Notes: generated by a model not told the origin, from the letters alone. Positions 36,965 through 46,707 are shown, counted from the stretch's first letter. The stretch: 64,000 nt of DNA from Acetobacteraceae bacterium (GCA_009693865.1 SHWL01000001.1:41661-105660); one strand, 5' to 3'. Translations and numbers: made by a program.

Positions 36965-38151
36965 CAGATCACCTTTTCGGCGCGCAACGTTTCAAGTTCG
37001 GCTGCGGAAAGTCCCAACCAGCCACCGAAAATTTCATCGTTGTGGGCGCCGACCCGAGCGCTCGGCACCGCTGGCGCGACATCCAGGCCATGCAAGCGCA
37101 GAGGCGTCGTCGGCAGCACGACGCGGCCCAGATCGGGGTGATCGACCCATTCCAGCGTGCCGCGTTCGTGCATGTGCTCGCACAACATCACTTCGCTGAC
37201 ATCGCGCACTGGGCTGAGCGGAATTTTAAGCTTCCGGCCAATCGTCTGAATTTCTGCTTTGGTCAAAGTCGCGGTCCATGCCGTGACGACCTCGGACACT
37301 TCCTGGTCATGCTGTGCCCGCCCGAACATGGTTTGCAGCCGCGGATCGTCTTTCAGATCGTTTCGCCCGGCGGCTTCCAGGATCTTGAGCCAATGCCCAT
37401 CCGTGCCGGTGTGGATCGCAACGTAACCATCTTTCACCGGAAAGACGCCATAGGGCGCGATGGACCCGTTCGCTCCGTTACCGCTGCGAGGCGGCACCGT
37501 GCCGCGCCGCGAGAACGATTCGATCGGACCGGCCAGCGGAAAATACATCGCCTCCAACATCGCCGTTTCCACCAAACGGCCTTCGCCGCTGCGCTCCCGC
37601 TCGAACAGCGCGGTCATGATCGCGCCATAGGCGTGGATGCCGCCGGAGAAATCCGCGACGGTGACGCCCGCGCGCATTGGCGGGCCATCGGCGTAACCCG
37701 TCACGCTCATGAGGCCCGATGCCGCCTGAACCGTCAGGTCCATCGCCAGATCGCCTTTTCGCGGCCCGGTGATGCCGTATCCGGAGGCGGTGGCATAGAT
37801 CAGACGCGGATTCAAAGGCCGCAGCACGGACCAACCGACGCCCAGATTGTCCATGGCACCAGGGGCGAAATTCTCCAGCAGTACATCGGCGCGTTTGACC
37901 ATTTCGAACAGTAGCGCTTTACCCTTTTCGGTCTTCAGGTTCAGCGTCACTGCGCGCTTGTTCGCGTTCAGCATCGCGAAGGGCATCGTCGTTTGCTTGC
38001 CGGGCACCACGCGCCGCCGCAACGGTTCGCCGCCCGGAGGCTCGATCTTGATGACGTTGGCCCCAGCCTTGGCCATCAACAGCGTCGCGTAGGATCCCTG
38101 ATAGATCTGGCCGAAATCCAATACGGTTATTCCTGTCAGCGGCATCGCCAT
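36964..38151 (-). CDS. Class III (CaiB/BaiF) CoA-transferase, first of a tandem pair
   Basis: A 395-residue paralog of the next gene, clearly related along its whole length (GQIYQGSYATLLMAKAGANV, NANKRAVTLNLK, ASGLMSVTGYADGPP). The likely catalytic Asp is Asp167 in TVADFSGG, so both members keep the key residue. It starts 3 bases after the stop of an enoyl-CoA hydratase-like gene and shares one base with the next CoA-transferase. The operon crotonase-transferase-transferase-crotonase suggests activation of a carboxylic acid to its CoA ester, followed by processing of the acyl chain or ring. Confidence 0.9.
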   Translation of the reverse strand: MAMPLTGITVLDFGQIYQGSYATLLMAKAGANVIKIEPPGGEPLRRRVVPGKQTTMPFAMLNANKRAVTLNLKTEKGKALLFEMVKRADVLLENFAPGAMDNLGVGWSVLRPLNPRLIYATASGYGITGPRKGDLAMDLTVQAASGLMSVTGYADGPPMRAGVTVADFSGGIHAYGAIMTALFERERSGEGRLVETAMLEAMYFPLAGPIESFSRRGTVPPRSGNGANGSIAPYGVFPVKDGYVAIHTGTDGHWLKILEAAGRNDLKDDPRLQTMFGRAQHDQEVSEVVTAWTATLTKAEIQTIGRKLKIPLSPVRDVSEVMLCEHMHERGTLEWVDHPDLGRVVLPTTPLRLHGLDVAPAVPSARVGAHNDEIFGGWLGLSAAELETLRAEKVI

Positions 38152-38154
38152 GTT

Positions 38155-38943
38155 TCAACGTCCCTTGAAAGCCGGTTTGCGGCGCTCGCGCCAGGACTTA
38201 TGGCTTTCCGCCTTGTCCTCAGTCATTTCCAGCACCGCGAACCGGTAAAGATCGCCCAGGACGGCATCCGGTAGCGGCGTCTCCATCCCGGAGCGCAACG
38301 ATTCCTTGGTCAGCCGCGCGGCCAGCGGCGGCAGCGCGGCGATATGGTTCGCGACCTCCATCGCCTTGTCCATCAACGCGTCCGGTTTCGTCAGGAACTG
38401 CGCGAGGCCGATGCGGAACGCCTCATCGCCGGTCAGAGGAAACCCGTAGGCGGCACGCATCGCCATCCCCTTGCCTACCCATCGCGCCAGCCGGACCGTG
38501 CCCGCCTGCGCCGGGATAATGCCCAGGCCGGCTTGCGGCAGACGCCACTCGGCGGCCTCGGAGGCGACGATCATGTCGCAGCAATATGTAACGATGCACC
38601 CTATGCCGATAGCGTAACCATTCACCGCCGCGACAATCGGTTTGGCGAAATCGGTGACCAGCGCGATCGCGCTCTGGCGGCGGCGGCTCGGCAGTTCCTC
38701 GATGAAACTGGCGACCGATTCATGCACGTGAGTCTTCGGGTTCTTCAGATCGGCCCCCGCGCTGAAAGCATTGCCCGCGGGATCGCCGGTCAGCACGACG
38801 CAGCGGACGTCGCGATCTTCTTCCAACCGAGGCATAAGCTCGATGAACCGCTCATTATACTCCTGGCACCAGGCGTTACGCGCTTCCGGCCGGCTCAATG
38901 TCAGGACCGCGACATGGCCGCGTTTCTCGCAGAGCAATGGCAT
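38155..38943 (-). CDS. Enoyl-CoA hydratase/isomerase family protein
   Basis: Crotonase-fold protein of 262 residues. GNAFSAGADLKNP and NGYAIGIGCIVTYCCD give the oxyanion hole. The positions of the two hydratase glutamates hold Ile (GCIVTY) and Gln (LPQAGLG), so classical hydration is doubtful. The C-terminus KSWRERRKPAFKGR is typical of the family. The start at 38943 is the ATG nearest to a conserved beginning (MPLLCEKRGHVAVLTLSRPE); a much longer frame upstream overlaps the divergent gene. First gene of the four-gene operon. Confidence 0.86.
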   Translation of the reverse strand: MPLLCEKRGHVAVLTLSRPEARNAWCQEYNERFIELMPRLEEDRDVRCVVLTGDPAGNAFSAGADLKNPKTHVHESVASFIEELPSRRRQSAIALVTDFAKPIVAAVNGYAIGIGCIVTYCCDMIVASEAAEWRLPQAGLGIIPAQAGTVRLARWVGKGMAMRAAYGFPLTGDEAFRIGLAQFLTKPDALMDKAMEVANHIAALPPLAARLTKESLRSGMETPLPDAVLGDLYRFAVLEMTEDKAESHKSWRERRKPAFKGR

Positions 38944-39027
38944 CTCACCGTTCCCCGTTTGCAGTCTTGCTTCCTGTTGCCTACGGTACACGACATGGCC
39001 AGAAAAGCCATGCTGAGGGGGATACGG

Positions 39028-39819
39028 ATGACCGAGGAACGCCAATACGTCGATTACGAACGCGACGGCAACATCGTGACGATCGCGATGAACCGCCCGG
39101 AGAAACTCAACGCGGTCAGCGACGAGGTCGTCCGCCAACTGATGACCGCATTTCGAAATTTCGATGCCGATCCGGAAGCACATGTCGCGATCTTGTGCGG
39201 CCGGGGCCGGGCATTTTGCAGCGGCGCCGACGTGCATCAACGCCAGCTACGCTCCCGCGAGGAGTTCGAGCGTCTGGGCGGCCCCCAGGGTCATGGCGCG
39301 AACTCCGGCGATCTGCTGATGCAGGCGGTCAACTGGAAGCCCGTCATCGCCGCCGTCCACGGCTACGTCCTTGGCCTGGGCCTTGGCATGATGCTGGATT
39401 GCGACCTGATCGTCGCCGAAGCCGGGACAAAGTTTCATTTGACAGAAACCTCCCGCGGTCTGGGCTCGGCGAAGCAATGGGCGCAGTTGCACTTCCGGAG
39501 CGGCGCGTTCGCAGACGAGGTCGCTCTGACCGGCCGCTACTTCACTGCGGAAGAGGCCAAAGCCGGCAACCTGATCAACCGCGTCGCGCCAACCGGCCGG
39601 TTGATGGAAGAAGCCCGGAAACTGGCGGAGGAAGTGGCTTCGAACCCGCCGCTGAGCGTGCGGGCAACGGTCAGAACCCGGCGGTGGCGGCTCGGCCAGG
39701 TCGTCCGAGAAGCCGCGCACCAGCAAGCGCCCATGAAGTTGTATCTGAGCGAGGATTTCCACGAAGCCGCGCTGGCATTCAAAGAAAAGCGCAAGCCGCG
39801 CCCATTCAAGGGCCGATAA
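39028..39819 (+). CDS. Enoyl-CoA hydratase/isomerase family protein
   Basis: Third crotonase-fold protein, 263 residues, divergent from the operon to its left across about 85 bases. CGRGRAFCSGADVHQRQ and HGYVLGLGLGMMLDCD carry the oxyanion hole. At the glutamate positions it has Gly in GLGMML but a Glu in FHLTETSRGLG. GAGGGG about 7 bases before the ATG at 39028 sets the start; an upstream in-frame ATG at 38995 is less well placed. The shared divergent gap suggests joint regulation with the CoA-transferase operon. Confidence 0.86.
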   Translation: MTEERQYVDYERDGNIVTIAMNRPEKLNAVSDEVVRQLMTAFRNFDADPEAHVAILCGRGRAFCSGADVHQRQLRSREEFERLGGPQGHGANSGDLLMQAVNWKPVIAAVHGYVLGLGLGMMLDCDLIVAEAGTKFHLTETSRGLGSAKQWAQLHFRSGAFADEVALTGRYFTAEEAKAGNLINRVAPTGRLMEEARKLAEEVASNPPLSVRATVRTRRWRLGQVVREAAHQQAPMKLYLSEDFHEAALAFKEKRKPRPFKGR

Positions 39820-39871
39820 AATCCGCGATCGCCGACCCAACCCCTTGAGGCGGGGTCAGCGCCCGGTTGCC

Positions 39872-40291
39872 CTATTTCCGCCGCGCGGCTTTTTTCGGTC
39901 CGGCGGTCCGGCTTTTACCGAGCCCCATTTTCTTGGCGAGCGAAGACCGCGTCTTCGCGTAATCCGGCGCGACCATCGGATAGGTCGCGGGCAGGTTGTG
40001 TCTGGTACGATATAGATCGATCGTCAGACTGTGTTCCGTCATCAGATGACGCTTCAACATGGTCATCTTCTTCCCGCATTCCATGCAAATGATATGGGCC
40101 GCGAAGACTGACTTCGTCGCCGGAACCGCCGACCTGACCGCCGCGGCCTCGGGCGGAGGGGCGTCGCCAAGACCTGACAGGGTCTGGAAGACATCGCGAA
40201 TCAGTTCGGGAAGATCCCCAACCTCGACCGAATTCTTGGTGACGTGAGCGCTCACGATTTGCGCCGTGAGGGCCAGTAGATCCTCTGACAT
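39872..40291 (-). CDS. MucR/Ros-family zinc-finger transcriptional regulator
   Basis: Small DNA-binding protein of 139 residues in the alphaproteobacterial MucR/Ros/MI family. It begins MSEDLLALTAQIVSAHVTKN, as usual, and has the single Cys2His2-type finger C-x2-C...H-x4-H in IICMECGKKMTMLKRHLMTEH, followed by a Lys/Arg-rich tail. Such proteins bind AT-rich sites with T-A steps and act as global gene silencers. GGGA lies 9 bases before the ATG at 40291; an ATG five codons further out (40306) is possible. Divergent from the SDR gene, so the 141-base gap may be a target. Confidence 0.92.
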   Translation of the reverse strand: MSEDLLALTAQIVSAHVTKNSVEVGDLPELIRDVFQTLSGLGDAPPPEAAAVRSAVPATKSVFAAHIICMECGKKMTMLKRHLMTEHSLTIDLYRTRHNLPATYPMVAPDYAKTRSSLAKKMGLGKSRTAGPKKAARRK

Positions 40292-40447
40292 TGAGGCGAT
40301 TCCCATTCATTAGGTTGCTTTAAGTACCCGAACCTTCCACATCGTTCCAACATTTTGCCGTGAGCCGTGACGTGGATTCCCGTGCAAGTTGCCCCTTTTG
40401 GCCAATCCCGGCATGCTTGTCGAGGATAACGCGCGGGGAACGCCTCG

Positions 40448-41233
40448 ATGGAGCTTGGCCTTAACGGAAAAACCGCGGTGATAACCGGCGCCAATCGCGG
40501 CATCGGCGCCGCCATAGCGCGGGAGTTGGCCAAGGAAGGGGTGAATCTTTGTCTGGTCGCGCGCGATCTGGAGAAGCTCAATGAGGTCGCCGCCGCGATT
40601 CGCGCTGCCGCCAATGTTCATGTCGTGGTGCATGCCGCCGACCTGCGGCCACCGGAGGCTGCCGCCGCCGCGGTGAAAGCCGCGACTGACGCATTCGGCC
40701 GGCTCGATATCCTCGTGAACAACGCCGGCGCCACCAAACGCGCGGACTTCTTCGCGTTGACCGAGGAAGACTGGCAGGACGGTTTCGCGCTGAAATTCCA
40801 TGGCTATGTCCGGATGACCCGCGCCGCCTGGCCGCACCTGAAAAGAGTCAAAGGAAACATTGTCAATATCGTCGGCATCGGTTCGCGCGCCGGATCAGCG
40901 GAGTTTACCATCGGTGGGTCCGTGAATGTCGCCATTCTCAATTTCACCAAGGCCATGGCCGATATTGGTGTCAAAGATGGGGTACGAGTTAACGCGATCA
41001 ACCCCGGACTGGTAGAAACCGACCGTTTCACTCGAAATATTGAGCGCACCATGCGTGACCGTTCCTTGGATCGCGAAGGCGCGATCGCTTTTCTACTGTC
41101 CTCCCACGGCACCACGCGCGCCGGTCGGGCGGATGAAATCGGGGCTCTGACCGCGTACCTCGCGTCCGGCAAAGCCGATTTCATGCAAGGTTCGATCATC
41201 GACATCGATGGTGGCGCGACACGCTCACTCTGA
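40448..41233 (+). CDS. Short-chain dehydrogenase/reductase (SDR)
   Basis: Classical SDR of 261 residues. The cofactor motif is ITGANRGIGAAIARELA, the NNAGATK motif follows, then catalytic Ser in GIGSRAG. The usual Tyr-x3-Lys reads as SVNVAILNFTK here. The Tyr position is Val/Asn, and the expected YxxxK cannot be found, while the Lys in NFTKAM is kept. PGLVETDRF follows as the family loop. Many divergent SDRs of this type (for example BKR-like) keep the fold and lose the Tyr, so catalysis is uncertain. It opens a plus-strand operon with MmgE/PrpD, two GMC genes and an LLM gene. Confidence 0.83.
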   Translation: MELGLNGKTAVITGANRGIGAAIARELAKEGVNLCLVARDLEKLNEVAAAIRAAANVHVVVHAADLRPPEAAAAAVKAATDAFGRLDILVNNAGATKRADFFALTEEDWQDGFALKFHGYVRMTRAAWPHLKRVKGNIVNIVGIGSRAGSAEFTIGGSVNVAILNFTKAMADIGVKDGVRVNAINPGLVETDRFTRNIERTMRDRSLDREGAIAFLLSSHGTTRAGRADEIGALTAYLASGKADFMQGSIIDIDGGATRSL

Positions 41234-41248
41234 CAGGGAGCCATCGTC

Positions 41249-42604
41249 ATGGCATACACGCCGAACGAGATCACCGCGCGAATGGCGGATTTCGCGGTCA
41301 CCACCGATCCCACCATGTGGCCCGATGCCGTACGGCGAGAGGCGTTGCGATCGTTCTTCAATGTCGTCGGCTGCGCCATTGGCGGCGCGCGCCATGGGAT
41401 GGTCGACATCGCCGATAAGACGTTGGGCGCCTTCGCGGGCGCGCCTCAGGCGACCTTGTTCGGCCGCGGCCGCAAAGCCGATGTATTGCACGCCTCGCTG
41501 ATCAACGGCCTCGCGTCGAGCATTTACAGCTTCGACGACACGCACGAGACGGCGGTGGTGCATCCCTCCGGCCCGATCGCGACCGCCGCTCTGGCATTGA
41601 CGGAGCTGCGACCGGTATCCGGCGCGGACATGTTGGCGGGCTTCGCGCTGGGTGTCGAAATGACCTGCCGCTTATGCCTGGGCACCACGGTACCGCCTGC
41701 CGATGGCAGTTTCGCCTGGTCAGGGACTGGCATCACAGTGGGCCTCGGCGCCGCGGTGGCAGCCGGGCGGATGTTGCGCCTGGATACACAGCGGATGCGC
41801 GTAGCCATGGGCCTCGCCTTGTCACAGGCATCGGGGTTTCGTGCCATGCACGGCACCGCCGCTGTCGCGTTCATGCCCGCCCATGCCGGTCAAATGGGAT
41901 TGCGGGCAGCGCTGATGGCGGAACGCGGCTTCACCGCCGGGCTAAGTGCGCTTGAGGGACATTACGGTTATTTGTCGGTGTTCTGCACTCAGCCAAATCT
42001 GGACGCGCTGGCCGGCGGGTTTGGCGAGCGGTGGGAGCTGCTGAGCAATACCTTCAAGCCCTATCCATGCGGCATCGTGATCCATCCGATCATCGACGCG
42101 TGCCTGAAACTGCGCGCCGACCACGCGCCGGATCCAGAACGGATCGCCAGCGTGTCGATCCAGGCGTCGCCCGGCGCGATGAAGCTATGTAACAACCGTA
42201 ACCCGAAGGACGAAATGCAGGCCCATGTCAGCTTGCACCATTGGACCGCGCTGGCCTTCATCCGAGGCACCGCGCGCATCCAGGACATGGACACCGAAAC
42301 CGCGGTCAGAGATCCCGCTCTGATGGCGTTCCAGGACAAGGTGAACGCCACGCTGAACCCCGCGATCGCCGCCGATCAGACGGAGGTCACGATCGCCATG
42401 ACCGATGGCACGACACATACGTGCCGGATCGAGCATGGCATCGGCAGCAGACTCAATCCGATGTCAGATACCGATCTGGAACAGAAATTCGCGGGCCTCG
42501 CCGAACCTGTCGTTGGTGCTGCCCGTTCCAAGGAGCTGATCGCACGGACCTGGTCGATCGCGGATACGCCCGACGCCGGCGAACTTTCGCGGGCAGCCGC
42601 ATGA
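41249..42604 (+). CDS. MmgE/PrpD family protein (2-methylcitrate dehydratase-like)
   Basis: A 451-residue protein of the PrpD/cis-aconitate decarboxylase superfamily, all-helical plus lid domain. Visible family blocks are FFNVVGCAIGGARHGMVD, LINGLASSIYSFDDTHETAVVHPSGPI, KPYPCGIVIHPIIDACLKL, and a GIGSRLNPMSDTDLEQKFAGL C-terminus. PrpD dehydrates 2-methylcitrate and relatives act on other tricarboxylic acids, but catabolic-cluster homologs often have other substrates. AGGGAG precedes the ATG. The stop overlaps the next GMC gene start (ATGA). Confidence 0.9.
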   Translation: MAYTPNEITARMADFAVTTDPTMWPDAVRREALRSFFNVVGCAIGGARHGMVDIADKTLGAFAGAPQATLFGRGRKADVLHASLINGLASSIYSFDDTHETAVVHPSGPIATAALALTELRPVSGADMLAGFALGVEMTCRLCLGTTVPPADGSFAWSGTGITVGLGAAVAAGRMLRLDTQRMRVAMGLALSQASGFRAMHGTAAVAFMPAHAGQMGLRAALMAERGFTAGLSALEGHYGYLSVFCTQPNLDALAGGFGERWELLSNTFKPYPCGIVIHPIIDACLKLRADHAPDPERIASVSIQASPGAMKLCNNRNPKDEMQAHVSLHHWTALAFIRGTARIQDMDTETAVRDPALMAFQDKVNATLNPAIAADQTEVTIAMTDGTTHTCRIEHGIGSRLNPMSDTDLEQKFAGLAEPVVGAARSKELIARTWSIADTPDAGELSRAAA

Positions 42605-44211
42605 CGCAGGACACTTTCGATTACATTGTGACCGGCGCCGGCTCGGCGGGCTGCGCGATCGCCGCGCGCTTGTCAGAACAAGGCAAGTACCGCGTGTTAC
42701 TACTGGAGGCGGGACCGCGTGATACAAATCCGTGGATCCACATCCCGTTGGGTTTCGCGCGGACCTATGTCAACCCGACCATAAACTGGAAGTTCGAGAC
42801 CCAACCGCAACCGCAATTAAAAAACCGCCAGCTTTATTTGCCGCGCGGCAAGACGCTGGGTGGCTCCAGTTCGATCAACGGCATGGTTTATATCCGTGGC
42901 AACCACGCCGATTATGACGAGTGGCGGCAGCGCGGTTGCGAAGGCTGGGACTGGGATTCCGTGCTGCCTTACTTCAGGAAAGCCGAAAATCAGGCGCGAG
43001 GCGAAGATGAATTCCATGGCGTCGGCGGGCCGTTGCACGTGTCCGATCAGCCATCGAAGTTCGAACTCGCCGAGGCGGCGCTCGCTGCCTGCGAGCAGGC
43101 GGGCATTCCGCGAAACCCGGATTTTAACGGCGCCCAGCAGGAAGGGTGCGGATATTACCAGACGACAACCAACCGGCGGCGGCGCTGGAGCACGGCGAAA
43201 GCCTATCTGGAACCCGCCCGCGGACGGGCGAACCTGGAAATCCGCACCGGGGCCCATGCGACCAAGGTACTGATAGAAAACGAACGCGCCATTGGCGTCG
43301 AATATCATACGGCCCAGGGCAGGCGTACCGTGTTGGCACGGCGGGAAGTCGTGGTGTCCGGCGGAGCCTATGGGTCGCCGCAACTCCTGCAACTCTCCGG
43401 CCTGGGTCCCGCTGGCCATTTGCAGGACATGGGCATCCCGGTGGTGAAGGATATCCCCGCGGTTGGGTCGAATCTGCATGACCATTTCAATACGACGCTC
43501 AGCTGGCGCTGTGCCAAAGCGATCACTCTGAACGATCTGGAGAACTCGTGGCCGAAGAAAATCAGCGCGGCGATTCGGTATGCATTGTTTCGAACCGGCC
43601 CGATGGCGAGTAATGGCGTCCATGCCGGACTTTTCACCCGATCCGATCCGAGATTGGAACGGCCAGATTTGCAGATCAATATTTTCGAATGGAGCACGTT
43701 GGAGCGCAGCTCGACGCGCGTGAAACCTCACCCATTTTCCGGCTTTACGTTAATGCCGGTGCATCTTCGCCCTGACGGCCGCGGGACGGTGCGGCTGAAC
43801 AGTCCAGACCCGTTGGCTCCGCCCGCCGTGCTGTTCGACTATCTGCGCACCGACTACGATACAAGGGCACTGCTGAGCGCCATTCGTTTGTGCCGGACCA
43901 TCGTCGCGCAACCGGCGCTGCGGGATTACGCGATGGACGAAATCTCACCAGGAGTGACGACGGAGTCCGACGACGCCATGGTTGAGTATATTCGTCAGAC
44001 AGGCGTCTCGAACCAGCATCCCACCAGTTCTTGCGCGATGGGGCACGGGCCGAACACCGTGGTCGATCCAAGACTGCGCGTGCATGGGATCGGTGGATTG
44101 CGCGTCGCCGATGCCTCCATCATGCCGGTCGTCGTGGGAGGCAATACGAATGCGCCAACCATCATGATCGGCGAAAAATGCGCTTCCATGATGCTGGAAG
44201 ACGCGGCGTGA
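42601..44211 (+). CDS. GMC-family flavin oxidoreductase (first of tandem pair)
   Basis: FAD-dependent alcohol oxidoreductase of 536 residues. It has [56 protein letters not shown], the catalytic His in [12 protein letters not shown], and Asn in [15 protein letters not shown]. It starts with the ATG at 42601 that overlaps the MmgE/PrpD stop. It is very similar to the next gene along its entire length and a little less so to the GMC gene at 25427. Likely oxidises a primary alcohol or similar; no substrate is indicated. Confidence 0.92.
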   Translation: MTQDTFDYIVTGAGSAGCAIAARLSEQGKYRVLLLEAGPRDTNPWIHIPLGFARTYVNPTINWKFETQPQPQLKNRQLYLPRGKTLGGSSSINGMVYIRGNHADYDEWRQRGCEGWDWDSVLPYFRKAENQARGEDEFHGVGGPLHVSDQPSKFELAEAALAACEQAGIPRNPDFNGAQQEGCGYYQTTTNRRRRWSTAKAYLEPARGRANLEIRTGAHATKVLIENERAIGVEYHTAQGRRTVLARREVVVSGGAYGSPQLLQLSGLGPAGHLQDMGIPVVKDIPAVGSNLHDHFNTTLSWRCAKAITLNDLENSWPKKISAAIRYALFRTGPMASNGVHAGLFTRSDPRLERPDLQINIFEWSTLERSSTRVKPHPFSGFTLMPVHLRPDGRGTVRLNSPDPLAPPAVLFDYLRTDYDTRALLSAIRLCRTIVAQPALRDYAMDEISPGVTTESDDAMVEYIRQTGVSNQHPTSSCAMGHGPNTVVDPRLRVHGIGGLRVADASIMPVVVGGNTNAPTIMIGEKCASMMLEDAA

Positions 44212-44229
44212 CGACGAAAGGGATTTAGC

Positions 44230-45843
44230 ATGGCTGACGAATTCGATTTCATCGTGACCGGGGCCGGGTCGGCGGGCTGTGTCCTGGCCAATCGGCTGTC
44301 TGAAAACGGCAAACACAAAGTACTACTGTTGGAGGCGGGCGGTAAGGACTCCAGCTTCTGGATTCACGTCCCCATGGGCTACGCCAAGACGTTCGTCGAT
44401 CCGAAGGTGAACTGGATGTTCGAAAGCGAGCCCGAAGCACGTTTGAACAATCGCACCATGTATCAACCGCGCGGCAAAGTACTGGGCGGCACAAGTTCCA
44501 TCAACGGCATGATCTACATGCGAGGCCACGCCGCCGACTACGACCAATGGCGGCAACTCGGCAACGAGGGCTGGGACTACGAATCGATTCTGCCCTATTT
44601 TCGTAAGGCCGAGGACAACGAACGCGGCGCCAACGATTTTCACGGCGCGGGCGGGCCGTTGCGGGTGTCGAACCAGCCGTATGAGTGGGAGATCGGCAAG
44701 GCTTTGCTGGAAGCCTGTAAGCAGGCGGGCATCCCGGAAAACCCCGATTTCAATGGCGCGACCCAGGAAGGTTGTGGCTATTACCAGACCACCACCAACA
44801 ATAAGCGGCGCTGGAGCACCGCCGCCGCCTATCTCAACCCGGCGCGCGGGCGGGCCAATCTGTCGATCGAGACCCGGGCCCATGCGACAAAGGTGCTGAT
44901 TGAGAATGGCCGCGCGATGGGGGTCGAATACCGAACGCCGGGCGACGTGAAAACAGCGCGCGCGCGTGGTGAGGTGATCGTATCCGGCGGCGCGTTCGGC
45001 TCCCCGCATTTGCTACAACTATCAGGCGTTGGACCAGGCGCGCATTTGCGGGAAATCGGGATCGAGGTCGTGCATGACATGCCGGGCGTCGGGTCCAACC
45101 TCCAGGACCATTTCAATACGTTCTGTACCTACAAGATTTCCAGGAACCTGTCGCTGAATTCCCTGCAATACAGCTTCGTCGACAGGATGGTCGCGGGCGC
45201 GCGATATGTGCTGTTGCGCAATGGACCAATGACCGGCAACGGTCTTTATGTCGGCGCGCTGGTGCGCACCGATCCACGCTTCGAACGGCCGGATCTGCAA
45301 ATGAATATCTCTTGCTGGAGCACGATCGACCGCAACCGCGACGGTATCATCTCGCACCCGCATCCCGGCATCTCGATCAGCCCGGTGCATCTGCGGCCCG
45401 AGGCGCGCGGCACGGTGCGGCTTGGAACCAACGATCCGTTCGCGCCCCCGAAAATTCATTTCGACTTCATGAAGTCCGATTACGACATGCAGGTGATGCT
45501 GTACGGCATCCGTCTGGCCCGGCAGATCGTGCGCCAGCAGGCGATGCAGAAACTGATCGTCGAGGAAACCGCGCCAGGCGTCACGGTACGTACCGATGAG
45601 GAGATGATCGCGGACACGCGTGAGCGCGGCATTTCCAACCTGCATCCGGTCGGAACCTGTGGCATGGGACAAGGACCGATGGCGGTCGTCGATCCCAGGC
45701 TCAAGGTACACGGCCTGCGTGGCCTGCGGGTCGTCGATGCCTCGATCATGCCGGTCATCATCGCCGGTAACACCAACGCGCCCACCATCATGATCGCGGA
45801 AAAAGCGTCGGATATGATCTTACAAGATGCGCGAGCCGCGTAG
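44230..45843 (+). CDS. GMC-family flavin oxidoreductase (second of tandem pair)
   Basis: A 537-residue GMC oxidoreductase, by eye well over half identical to the one ending 18 bases upstream (for example [19 protein letters not shown] is shared almost unchanged). FAD motif [17 protein letters not shown], signature [20 protein letters not shown], catalytic His in [10 protein letters not shown], Asn in [23 protein letters not shown] precedes the ATG. The tandem copy probably arose by local duplication and may handle a second substrate or oxidation step. An LLM gene follows after 16 bases. Confidence 0.92.
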   Translation: MADEFDFIVTGAGSAGCVLANRLSENGKHKVLLLEAGGKDSSFWIHVPMGYAKTFVDPKVNWMFESEPEARLNNRTMYQPRGKVLGGTSSINGMIYMRGHAADYDQWRQLGNEGWDYESILPYFRKAEDNERGANDFHGAGGPLRVSNQPYEWEIGKALLEACKQAGIPENPDFNGATQEGCGYYQTTTNNKRRWSTAAAYLNPARGRANLSIETRAHATKVLIENGRAMGVEYRTPGDVKTARARGEVIVSGGAFGSPHLLQLSGVGPGAHLREIGIEVVHDMPGVGSNLQDHFNTFCTYKISRNLSLNSLQYSFVDRMVAGARYVLLRNGPMTGNGLYVGALVRTDPRFERPDLQMNISCWSTIDRNRDGIISHPHPGISISPVHLRPEARGTVRLGTNDPFAPPKIHFDFMKSDYDMQVMLYGIRLARQIVRQQAMQKLIVEETAPGVTVRTDEEMIADTRERGISNLHPVGTCGMGQGPMAVVDPRLKVHGLRGLRVVDASIMPVIIAGNTNAPTIMIAEKASDMILQDARAA

Positions 45844-45859
45844 GGAAAGGACAAGGTCC

Positions 45860-46684
45860 ATGGAACTTGGGATTCATCTGCCGCACATCGGCCGCAAGGC
45901 CAGCCCGGAGAACATCCGCCAGTGCGCGGTGCAGGCGGAACAACTCGGACTCGCCGACGTTTGGGTCAGCGAACATATCATCGTCCCGAAATCCGGCGGG
46001 TATCCCCCGTCGCCTAATTTCTGGGATCCGGTCCTGACTCTGACCTGGGCCGCCGCCTGCACGGAACGCGTTCGCCTGGGCACTTCGGTGCTGGTACTGC
46101 CGCTGCGGCATCCGTTGCCGTTGGCGAAAGAACTGGCGACGTTACAAAACCTTTCCAAAGGGCGCCTGATCCTCGGCGGTGGCGTCGGCTGGCTGGAAGC
46201 GGAGTTCGACGCCCTGGGCGTGCCATTCAAGGAGCGTGGACGGCGCATGGACGAAGGCATCGCCATGATGAAGGCCGTTTGGACGCAGGACCCGGTCACC
46301 TTCCCCTCGAAATATATTCCGTCGGTCATCGAAGACATGCGGTCTCAGCCGCAACCGGTGAAACCGATCCCGATCTGGATCGGTGGATCGTCCGATGCCG
46401 CGATCGCCCGAGCGTTACGGCTGGACGGATGGCACGGCAGCCGGGTCCGGCCAGACGCGGCGGCGGATTTCGTGAAGCGGTTCCGGGCGGTACGGCCGGG
46501 AGCCGATTTCACGATCTCCATTCGTATCAACATCAATGAAACCAATGTCGACGAGACGCGTTCGGCGCTGGCGGCCTACAAGGCCGCGGGCATCCAACAC
46601 GTGATGGCGGCGCCGGAGGATCGTGAGATCGCCGTGTACTTGAAAACGGTGGAGCGGTTCGTAAAGGCAGGCGAAGGCTTGTAG
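45860..46684 (+). CDS. LLM-class (F420-type) flavin oxidoreductase
   Basis: Luciferase-like protein of 274 residues, a short member of the type often annotated as F420-dependent. It has MELGIHLPHIGRKASPENI, ADVWVSEHIIVPKSGGYPP, RLGTSVLVLPLRHPLPLAKE, GRLILGGGVGWLEAEFDALG and PIPIWIGGSSDAAIARAL. Whether it uses F420 or FMN cannot be told by eye; F420 synthesis genes are not in the window. The ATG at 45860 follows AAGGACAAGG and starts 16 bases after the GMC stop, so it ends the operon. Convergent with the following CoA-transferase. Confidence 0.87.
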   Translation: MELGIHLPHIGRKASPENIRQCAVQAEQLGLADVWVSEHIIVPKSGGYPPSPNFWDPVLTLTWAAACTERVRLGTSVLVLPLRHPLPLAKELATLQNLSKGRLILGGGVGWLEAEFDALGVPFKERGRRMDEGIAMMKAVWTQDPVTFPSKYIPSVIEDMRSQPQPVKPIPIWIGGSSDAAIARALRLDGWHGSRVRPDAAADFVKRFRAVRPGADFTISIRININETNVDETRSALAAYKAAGIQHVMAAPEDREIAVYLKTVERFVKAGEGL

Positions 46685-46707
46685 GACCGTCCCTCTCGGC
46701 AGGGCCG

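Noticed and set aside
38344..39027. Long N-terminal extension of the third crotonase
   Set aside because: It is antisense to the crotonase gene at 38155-38943 and lacks homologous character; the ATG at 39028 has GAGGGG upstream.
39820..39871. Possible terminator between the third crotonase and mucR
   Set aside because: Only a 5-bp stem (ACCCC/GGGGT) and no T-tract; too weak to call.
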